Assembly: GCA_904066235.2 (NCBI GenBank)
Contig: CAJFCV020000002.1
Coordinates: 7,068,001 to 7,132,000, forward strand
Length of the DNA: 64,000 nt
DNA from: Bursaphelenchus xylophilus
Taxonomy: Eukaryota; Nematoda; Chromadorea; Rhabditida; Aphelenchoididae
Reading direction: 5' to 3'
Positions within the stretch are counted from its first letter, which is position 1, and each line of letters begins with the position of its first letter. The translations under genes were made by a program, and so were the position numbers. Below, piece by piece: positions 42,197 through 51,241 of the stretch. A model generated the notes under the pieces. It was not told where the DNA came from, ran no database searches, and saw only the letters and a program-made list of their open reading frames with translations.

Positions 42197-44359
42197 TCAA
42201 GAAATGACACAATTGTTGTTATCGGTGGGTTTGGGGGTCTGTAAATGCTTCAGGATATTCTCCTGAGATTCCACCTTCTTCACCAGCTTCACATACTCCT
42301 CTTCTTTGGTCTTCAACTTGATCTTCAAGTTCTCCGACAATTTTTTCCTTTGCTCCAGATGCTTCAGAAGGATCTCCTTCAGCTTCTGAGCCGTTATAAT
42401 GTTGTTGTTTATCTTCTCAATGTCATCCTTGAGCATGGCGTTTAACCCGATCAGCTCTTTGACTCTTTCTTCTCCAGTTCTTGAGCTCTGTTCGAGAACA
42501 CTGCTCAGAGAAGCTGTTTCTTGGGTCTAGAAGAAGTTAAGGAATTATTCCAAAGAACTTACATTTCCGGAATCCATATTGTTCGTATTCTCGATGTTCA
42601 TCAAGGTCGTGCTCAACTCTAAAGGCACGATCTGAAGCTCCTTCTGAAGACGGGCCGACTTCCATACCTGCTTCATTTCGGCCTCGGACTGAACCTGAAT
42701 CGCCTGGACGATGAGCCGATGGTGGGGATTGAAACGATTGCCGACCAATTCAATGACCACCTGTAATCTTTTTGTATTCTGGCAACAACTTACATTTTGA
42801 AAGGGCTTGTCTTTGCTCAGAAGACCCGAGTTGGGATTCACGATGTATCTCGTCGGAGCATTCGTGCGGATCCTGAAGGCAACGAGGACGTTGTTGGGAA
42901 CAGTCGGAGATCTGGTGATGAGAAGTTCTTGTTTGGCATCACAAGGTTGTTCCACATCGAAGCAAACGTAGGTCTGAAAGAGGGGTGGACATCAGACTCT
43001 GATGATCTACCTGGTCCAAAGAAATCAGTACTGGATGGGAGGACAGATCGCCTTCTTTATCGCTGAGACGGCGCGTTTCGCTTTTGCTTGTCATTCTCTC
43101 TGATCTGGCCCCACCGATCTTCGTCGATTTGTTTTTCAAATTACCTTCTTTTGTCCATTTCGTTATTAATTTTTCATTTTGGGAATTCATTTTTCATTTC
43201 CTTTCCGCACCTGAGGGCATAATCCGTGTTCAGCACCCGAGGGCCGACTCCGAAAGCCGCCATTGCGTTAGCAGATTGGCGCGGATCGGCGCCCTTTCTG
43301 GCGCTGCGTTGCTAGGCAACTGCCCCAATTGTTGCGCAGTATTTAAATTGTTTATTCGGAATGTAACTTGTGGGGAATGGTTTCGTGTGAGGGGAGAAGG
43401 GGAGATGTGTTTGTTCTTCCATCTTTTCGATCGTTTCCTCTCTTCCAAGCTCTTTTTTCGATCCGTACAGGCCCTTAGGGCGTCACAGTGAAGATGTTAT
43501 CATTATTACCCTTTGGGGACGGGTGGTCGCTTCTTCCGTTTCCTGTAATCAGCGACGTTAGCATGCTCTCTCTGGGATTCTCATATTTGAAATTATTCGA
43601 TGATTTGAATTTGTAAACCCTGAGGGCAGAAAGCGATAGTTTTCCCATTAGTCATCGCTGTATGGTCCACGGGTAACAAAGAGAGAAAAGGGGTCTCTCA
43701 GTCCGTATATTCCCCTTGGACTATGTAACTTTCCTTACCTGCAGCATTGAGTTCAGACTGGTTCGACTGGAATCACTGCCTTGTAGTTTGTTGTTGCCCT
43801 CAGAATGTTTTTGTTTTGGCCGAGTACAAGGCAAGAGTCTAATGAGGTAATTGATGAGACGGGGTCTGTTTTGCTCTCTGATCCGTCGTCTTTCCACCGA
43901 TTTATCGTCGAGATACTGAGCTCTTTGATTGGCGTACTCCTCCAGCCATGAAGCGCGTCTGTAGAAGGCCACATCTGAGGGAACATTGCTTTCGGAGAAC
44001 AGGGAAGACCAGAGGCTCGACCTGACAGATCCCTGAAACAGTTGAAAGTGATCAGAGAGTCAATAAAAGTGATAAATCAAGATTAATCTTGGGTTGTATG
44101 TAGTGCATTTAGATGTCTAAAAAGAGAGTTCTGACAAATCACAACCCGAATTCAACAATTTTGGAAAGAATTTGAGCTAGGAAATGTCGAGTTGAGGTGA
44201 AAAAGCACATGGTCTTTTATTCCTCACGTATCTCCCTTCAGATTTGCGACATTCGTTAGTCTTGTAAGAGTCTCAAAGGATTTAATTTCTGCTTACCCGG
44301 CTGCTGGTACTCTTGTACATCTCGGATCCGAATGCCGAATCATTTGTGCGCAATTTCAT
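42197..44359 (-). CDS. MSP-domain protein with coiled coil and C-terminal CaaX box; two possible first exons
   Basis: The short form uses exons 43094-43011, 42973-42794, 42760-42563 and 42526-42197 (263 residues). It starts MTSKSETRRLSDKEG, then a VAP-type MSP domain (LLITRSPTVPNNVLVAFRIR, TRYIVNPNSGLLSKDKPFQN, VVIELVGNRFNPHHRLIVQA), then a coiled coil (KLKEILLKHLEQRKKLSENL) and ends NNNCVIS. VAP proteins hold organelles together through FFAT motifs and are normally anchored by a C-terminal helix. Here that helix is replaced by Cys-Val-Ile-Ser, a good farnesylation signal. Upstream exons 44359-44297 and 44032-43739 (start MKLRTNDSAFGSEMYKSTSS, with YRRASWLEEYANQRAQYLDD) end in phase 0 at CAG and could replace the first exon (354 residues). 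Without splicing, the second of these stops after LQVRKVT. Confidence 0.8.
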
Positions 44360-44872
44360 AACAAAATAAAGGAACCGAAATGTGATCTTGGAGACGCTGA
44401 GGATTTGTTATTCTGAATGAACCAGTGGAAAGAATGGCTGACAAGATGAGATGACAGTTGTCATACTCATCATCCACCCCCCTTCCTGGATTTCTTGGGA
44501 AGAGCCAATTTGTATTTGCATAAAGGTGAATCATGCTTGGTTGCTCTTTTTCCTCTCTTTCTGACCCTCCGGCGGTTCTTTGTTTGTCCTCTTCGGGCAG
44601 CGAAAGGGTTAGCAACGGTCAGTCGCGAGTCTCCGCTCTCGAGAAAAGGTAATTTGAATATTTCGAATACATTTCCAATTCCGCCTTTTGTCCTACGAGC
44701 TTCCTTTCCTCCTCTTATTAAAGCCTTATTTTGCGGCTGCTATTGTTATATTACGATAAATTCGCTATAATTTATTTATTCCCTGAATATGATACTACTT
44801 TTACTATTACTTTGTTAGCTGCCTCTAACTGGAAATGTGAGCAAAAGCAAGGCTGGTGATCGATTGAATATA

Positions 44873-47800
44873 ATGTCCTGCAATCCATGTTGCGGATGGC
44901 GACTCAAAGAAGCCACCGCTACAATCGGGATCTGGTCATGTGTAAGTTGAAAAAAGAGCTTCTTGATGCCCCAAAGAGAGCGGTCTGCGGGTATTCTACC
45001 CTATCAGTGTTGCAGTACTTTTTATCAAATATTTCTCGCAACGTTTGTCCAAAATCAGTCCTTTGTGTCCAATACCACTCCACTTTTGTTGTACTTACAT
45101 CACTTTTTGCACAGCTCTATTCGTTGGCCGCCTTAGGGCTGTTTGCCTGGCAATGGGGTGTCCTCAGTCAATGTCAGCATGTCACGATGGCGCAGTCCAA
45201 TCTCCAGTGCGAATATTACTGTCCTTGTGTGGGGGCGAGCACGGCCAGGACCTCAGCTATAATCGAAGGTAAAGTCGCCGCAAAACCATCCATTTTTACC
45301 CGCACTCCGTATCTCTCTGGGGCCAGGAATCGTATAGTTTATACACGTTTATATACGTTGAGTTCGGCGATAGTTTAGTTACTATTTGAGTTGCTTTTCT
45401 TTTGTGTTGAAGCGTAAAATTGTAGATTTACAATGTATTCATGTTGTCCTTGATGGGCTGGCAGATGGCGGCTATAAAATACGAAAAAGATCGTGCCGCC
45501 AACACTCTGCTGCCCAATTACAATACGTATGGGCGGTACGACATTCCCTCTTACTACGAAAGTTATTGGCAATCACCCGAAGAGAGATATTACACAGGTA
45601 AAAATGAAATTATTTAGAATTAAATACGGAGTGCGGGGAATCGTTGCGTTAATTTAAGAGGAATTATTACGTAACGATGATGATTTTAGGTCTTTTTGTG
45701 GTGCAGATCCTGTGTTTGATTACCTCATTGTTCCATTTATTCGCATCTTTGGGTCTTATTTATGGAGTTCATACGGTAAGCGTTAAATATTTTTTTAAAT
45801 AGGAAACGCCCTGCTTTATGTACAGGGCGTTTCAAGAAATATTCCGGAAAGTTTTTACAAATATGTTTTTGCTGGAACTGGGACGATTGGGGAAACCGAA
45901 AAGTACAGGGTGGTTCAGCCGAAGCTCCCATCCTTATTTCAAGTATTTCTCCGCCGATAATACACCAATTTTTATAAAATTTATATCAGATTGAAGCTGA
46001 GGTTCCCCATTTTTTGTCCACCAAATATGACAGGCCCAAGTTCAAGGATACCCCCGTACTGATCTTTGACATTTTCATTCCAAGTTTTGGAGCCCGAAAT
46101 CGGTGAAACTTACAGGGGAAGTACTCCAAGTGTGACGCTCAGATTTTGATGAAACTTGGCATAAATTTAGAATAATTTTTTCTAAGATATATGCGAGAAT
46201 CCTAGCTCGCGCTTTGCAGAAACAACCGAGATTTTTAGATCGAAAGTCGGCGAAAATTTAGGACTTTTTGCCGAATTTCAGCACGAAAAGTTTCATGCCT
46301 ATTTCAACTGTAAAGTGTAATGTTTCCACAAAAAATCAAATTTTTCCGCACGAAACTGCCAAAGTTATGGCCAAAAAACGGTTTTCTCTCTGACCGCTCT
46401 CCACGTTGAGCGTGCTCTCTCGGCGGCAAAAATCGTTCGATATCTCGGCGGCGCCCGCAAAGCGCGAGTTAAAACTTTCAGGAATTGATATAGTCCATAC
46501 CCGATGTGTGTGCAAAATTTAAAGAAAATCTGAGCGTCACACTTCAAGTACTTCCCTTGTTAGAAAATTTTTGGAATGATTTTCAATTGAATTTCTTGGA
46601 CTTGGAAAATTTTTGGATTTCCGGTAAAAACAAAGTCGCAAATTCGATGAAAATTTTTAAAAAAAGTAAGGTTCACATAAGTAGCAAGTGCCTAAAAAAG
46701 CATATTTCAATCCGGCGAGGCACCAAATCGAACGATTGAAAACGAAAGCTCTTTTCTCGGGCAATTCAGGCCTTACAACTCGTTATTTATCTTCAGGGTG
46801 GATTTCGTCATCCACATAGACAGTCTCTCCCATTTGTTCGTATTTTTTAAAATTTCGATTAACAAAGCCTGTTACCCCAGAACACAAGAGCAATGCCTTC
46901 AAGATTAATTAGGAGTATTCCGTTGACTGCGGTCAATTTTTTCAGCAACTTCTGAATGTCATATTTAGCCAAAGACTCGAATATTTTCCAAGTACGAGAA
47001 CTTAATTGAAAATCATTGCAAAAATTTTCTAAGTTTCACCGATTTCGGGCTCTAAAATTTGGAATGAAAATGTCAAGGATCAGTACGGGAGCCTCCATGA
47101 ACTTAGGCCTGTCATATTTCGTGGACGAAAAATGGGGAACCTCAGCTTCAATTTGATATAAATTTTATAAAAATTGGTGCAGTATTGGCGGAGAAATAAT
47201 TGAAATAAGGATGGAAGCTTCGGCTGAACCACCCTGTATTATTTTTCTTCCATGCAAATGTCGAAAATAGGATAATCGAGGGTGCTGATTTCGAAAATGA
47301 CTTTCATTTTTTGATTGTTACTTTTTTCCTTACTTACAGGGGAAGTACTTCAAGTGTGACGCTCAGATTTTCTTTAAATTTTGCACACACATCGGGCATG
47401 GACTAAATATCAATTCCTGAAAGTTTTAGCTCGCGCTTCGCGGGCGCCGCCGAGATATCGAACGATTTTTGCCGCCGAGAGAGCACGCTAAACGTGGAGA
47501 GCGGTCAGAGAGAAAAGCGCTTTTTGGCCATAACTTTGGCAGTTTCGTGCGGACAAATTTGATTTTTTGTAGAAACATTATCCTTTACAGTTGAAATAGC
47601 CATGAAACTTTTCGTGCCGAAATTCGGCAAAAAGTCTTAAATTTTCGCCGACTTTTGATCTAAAAATCTCGGTTGTTTCTGTAAAGCGCGAGCTAGGATT
47701 CTCGCATATATCTTAGAAAAAATTATTCTAAATTTATGCCAAGTTTCATCAAAATCTGAGCGTCACACTTCAAGTACTTCCCTTGTTAGGTAGTATTACG

Positions 47801-49484
47801 CTTTTTCAAAAGTGCAGACACATTTTGTCGTGGGCCGCACCGTGCACAAAACTCCCTTTTGCGGGGTGCATTTCGACCTTTTGCACTGTGCAACCGGATA
47901 TCGCTGCGACGCAAGCTTTTCTCAACGGAGCCGGCGCGAATTTTTTGAAATTGCACAGTGCAAAATGTTTCGAATCGGATCGCGTCGCGCGGGGAACACG
48001 AAACTTGCACTGTGCGGTGCAAAAAAGGCCGGAAAATGTGTCTGCACTTTTGAAAAAGCGTAATACTGTTAGGTAGTAATTTTTTGAAAATTTTTGAAAA
48101 ATACTGGATTTAGGGGTTTTCGAAGGTGCTGGTTTCGAAAATCATGTTATCCTTTCCTCTAGTACTATCTGATACTATGTAGTACAAGGTGTTGCCCTTA
48201 GTTGTGTTGTTCTGGTGCTATTACTCATATTTCTTTTTTCAGTGGTCTAGATACCTGGTGGTACCTTGGCTGATCACGACTTTGTGTGCCATCCTCACTT
48301 CTCTAGCATATTGCATTACATGGTGGGCCGGTGACGTCCGAGATTACTGGTTGGCCTTGACCATTATTGTATTCTTCACCATTCTGGTCAATGTAAGACA
48401 AAAAAAAATTATTTCAGAATGGCACTGTTATATTTACATACATACATACGTTCCGACATTTTTTTAGTGTTATTGTTTTACCGTGGTTTGGGTATTTTAC
48501 AAACGAATGGATGAGGAACTGAAATACTACGAAGGGAAGAAGATGAATAAGTACAACAAGTTCACGTCCAATCAAGGGTACCCTTATGATCCGGATGAAA
48601 ATGACTTTGCTGGTGGATATCCGGAGCCACAAACAGATCCGAGATGGCCCAATGATGAGGGATTTAACTACCGAAGGGACTTCCCGGACGAAAGGTTTGA
48701 TAATATTCCTGGAGATCCACTGCAAGAAGGATTTGTGGATGACAGACCAAAAAGTGTTCCGGTAAGACTGATATGAATTAAAATTAACTTTTAATTCGAA
48801 GCCGTTCCATCCAACTGTTTACGATGACTTTGCTGACGTTCCTCGACAAGCCAGCAGACATTCCCACCGAAAACATTCGTGTCATTGTAATAGACATCAC
48901 AAGAAACATCGCCGAAGACATCGAAGTTTGCATCATAAGGACGATCTGTGCTCTTCTTCCTGTTCTACTGAATATACGGGGACAGAGGAGACTGTTAGTA
49001 CGCATCCTGCTGGGAGAAGGCATCATTCTCGGCATGATAGACACAGAAGAAGTCATTCCAGATGTCATCATCGAACTGTTTCTCCCAAATCGAGCAAAAG
49101 GTGTGTTTTTAATCGTATTTTGTGTAAATGAGACCCCGGGTCTTATGTAATTATGTTTCAGTGCCGTTGTCCAAGTAGATCCGGATGAGCTGAGTCGGGG
49201 AGACTCGAATGTCGGCACCTTACTGAGTGGCGGGGGAGGATTCACGATCCCACAACACATTGTAATACCTCCAGAAACTAATGCCGATCCCTCACAGCCG
49301 AGGAAGTACCAGATCAACTCGGAGATTACTATTTCGTATGACCCGAAACAACTGCCAGAACAAGCGGATGGGATGCCGTACGCCAGAAGCCCCAATGTAA
49401 GTTTATATTACAACGAGTAAACGAAAGACGGTGCAAGTAATCCCAATATGATTTCAGCCAATTTCCTTTACTTCGAACGTCTGA
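44873..49484 (+). CDS. Four-transmembrane protein with long His/Arg-rich cytoplasmic tail
   Basis: Exons: 44873-44941, 45115-45268, 45426-45597, 45690-45775, 48243-48392, 48468-48761, 48802-49100, 49162-49396 and 49458-49484. TM1 is near WSCLYSLAALGLFAWQWGVL, TM2 VVQILCLITSLFHLFASLGL, TM3 VVPWLITTLCAILTSLAYCI, and TM4 LALTIIVFFTILVN onward. The N-terminal CNPCCGWRLKEATATIGIW recalls LAPTM/MTP lysosomal proteins. The loop between TM1 and TM2 is rich in Cys and Tyr. The tail has an acidic/Pro/Tyr part, then a striking His/Arg/Ser block (about 48880-49070). All junctions agree in phase except between exons 2 and 3, which differ by one base; a 5-nt microexon (45327-45331) would repair it to 496 residues. 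I do not recognise the family with certainty. Confidence 0.75.
45803..45850. mobile_element. Solo terminal-repeat remnant of the CAGGGTGTTTC family
   Basis: AAACGCCCTG and CAGGGCGTTT face each other across about 9 bp, and the right one continues TCAAGAAATATTCCGG, like the end of the 30711 element. It appears to be two element ends left head to head. It lies in the large intron of the four-TM gene, just before the 45906 element. Confidence 0.5.
45906..47236. mobile_element. CAGGGTGGTTC-type inverted-repeat element, TA target, 1,331 bp
   Basis: The element starts CAGGGTGGTTCAGCCGAAGC and ends with the inverse GCTTCGGCTGAACCACCCTG, flanked by TA (45904-45905 and 47237-47238). The arms (45906 to about 46112 continuing after 46562, and about 46960-47236) are diverged inverted copies containing the same blocks (GGTTCCCCATTTTT, GATTTCGGGCTC or its inverse). 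The left arm is interrupted by the TTA-flanked element at 46113. The long inverted arms would fold into a large hairpin in the intron RNA. No transposase is visible. Confidence 0.8.
46113..46559. mobile_element. Harbinger-type MITE, copy 1 (447 bp), TTA duplication
   Basis: The element starts CAGGGGAAGTACTCCAAGTG and ends CACTTCAAGTACTTCCCTTG. TTA is duplicated on both sides (46110-46112 and 46560-46562). The opposite arm of the host element (about 47025-47045) shows the uninterrupted sequence CGGTGAAACTTAGAAAATTT in inverse, with a single TTA, so the insertion boundary is proved within the window. A 3-bp TTA duplication is typical of PIF/Harbinger. It shares its ends with copy 2 at 47337. 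Confidence 0.88.
47337..47785. mobile_element. Harbinger-type MITE, copy 2 (449 bp), opposite orientation
   Basis: It has the same ends as copy 1 (CAGGGGAAGTACTTCAAGTG ... AAGTACTTCCCTTG) and TTA at 47334-47336 and 47786-47788. The internal sequence is the reverse complement of copy 1, including TTTGCACACACATCGGGCAT near its left end. The two copies are about 780 bp apart and would pair as a 450-bp stem. Confidence 0.88.
47792..48067. mobile_element. 276-bp element with ~35-bp terminal inverted repeats
   Basis: AGTATTACGCTTTTTCAAAA ... AAGTGCAGACACATTTT is exactly inverted at the other end. It is flanked by GTTAGGT (47785-47791 and 48068-48074), extendable to 8 bp if the end is moved by one base. 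It sits directly against the right end of the second TTA-type MITE. The 7-8 bp duplication with long terminal repeats suggests hAT or Mutator-like ancestry, undecided. The interior carries repeated TGCAC/GTGCA blocks. Confidence 0.82.
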
Positions 49485-51241
49485 ATCTCGTTTTCTGATC
49501 ACTTAAATCACCCACCAATTCAGGGATTTTGTTTTAACTCCGGTTTTCTTTATTTATTCGCATGTAATGTGTAAATAAAAGTTGTGTAAGAAGGTCGGGA
49601 CAGGATAAACATAACATAAACAATTGTTGGCCTAGGTCCGAGTGACGCCAGAGGCGGCCCAACTTATGATGGGCTCATTAATCATCACTCATCAGCCATG
49701 ATCAATGACCGGCACGGCCGTGGCCACGCAGACGACGGCCGCGTTCCGCCGAAACCGCCCTTTGGGCTTGTGTGGCACCTGCGGAAAAAGGAAATCAGTA
49801 CAAATCAAGTTTGGCCAGTTAGCAGAAGTAAGGCCCGACGGCCGAGCCTCCGACTTCTCCGTCCCCAAACCGCTCGCGGAACGGATGGCCAAAGAAAGAC
49901 CGACGCCTTAATTTGCACGCAGAACTCAAAGTTAAAGTTATGGTGGGAAAATGAGCGGCGCTTCTTCGTCGTCGACTTGGCCTCGGGTTTAGGCAGGAAA
50001 GAGGTCGTTTTCCGCCAAAAATCTGACCTTTTTTGACGGATATTGGACTGGATGGGTCGGAGATCCAAATGGGCCAAGACGAAGAGATTCTCGGCCGTCT
50101 TTCTTCTTCTGGGATGTCCTCCACCTGTAAAAAACAGCTCCATGAGAGTTCATAGGTCAATAGTTTTTATTGTTATACTTGATTGTATTCCCTTATTTTT
50201 GTTTTTATGACGCTCCGCATGTCTTAATCCACGGAATGGCATTTCCCGCCGGTTATTTCATGTATGATCTATTTTTGTTTGACCTTTAATGAGTTTGATA
50301 TCTCTCTGAAAAGTACTCCATCTGAATATGATTAATGCAGACAGCTGGGGATGATACTGCTGACCGGATGTTCCCCTCCGAGTCCGAGGATTTCATTCTC
50401 ATCTCTCTTAGCCACGTTTATGATGACTATAACATTGATATGGTCATCCACGTTTTTTCCAAGCCCTGGCCAATCCGTTTCCGTGCTCTTTAACTGAGAA
50501 TGACGCTGATTAAAAAGAGCCGGCTTACGTGATTGCCTGTGGACATTCCGGAACCGGGAGTTGCCCAGTTTCATGTCGCGTGTTCCCGGCCTAAAAAAGA
50601 TTGCGGAACGGCCTGCTGGTCCTTATGGCGGCCGTCTTTGACAGAGCGGGCCTTATCTCCGGGGCCAGCTGTGTGAGTGTGATGCGGCCCCTCTATCAAA
50701 AAAGCTGCTGATCATATAAACTTCTTCCACTCTCCAGCCAGACACACCTGAACCGGCGGGGAAATGCCGGCTTTTTCTTTTGCTATAAGTTCAAGTAGGC
50801 TTGTGGATTAGCTCGGCCGAGAGTGGTTGTTCGGAGAGATCCGGGGCCAAGAAATGCGATGTTGTTGGATGACGTTTAGATTTTGATTAACGACGGTCAT
50901 GCCACCCATCCCCGGTCATTATTTAGATTATTTTATTTTTGACATGCAAGATGATTGGGACCGGGAATGCTCTGAGGATCGTTTAATTACGGGCGGACGT
51001 TTGATTTGCGAGCTTAAACATCCAGACTTCCTTTCTTTCTTGTCTTTGTTTTGCTCGAAAAGAGTTGTCCCATGTCCAAATTGGCCGACACTTCCTCCAT
51101 TTCCAGAATCCCTCCCTCATCTGATGCCCAACGAGTTCGTCGTGTTCAGCGTGAGTGGCTGAAACCCCCCAAACTCGCAGAGACCGCCGTTCCGCGTGGC
51201 CGTTCCCGGCGTGCCAGCCCGTCCATGTGGAGCAGCGAAGG
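49485..51241. other. Intergenic region upstream of neprilysin
   Basis: AATAAA at about 49574 probably ends the four-TM gene. Between 49690 and 50160 open frames exist on both strands in GC-rich sequence, with possible minus-strand splice signals around 50130 and 49780, but no family is recognised and I do not call a gene. The remainder shows no coding signal. 5' UTR exons of neprilysin may lie near 51000-51240. Confidence 0.4.

Noticed and set aside
49698..50143. Overlapping open frames on both strands
   Set aside because: GC-rich sequence gives long frames in several registers; none shows a domain, signal peptide or consistent splice phase.
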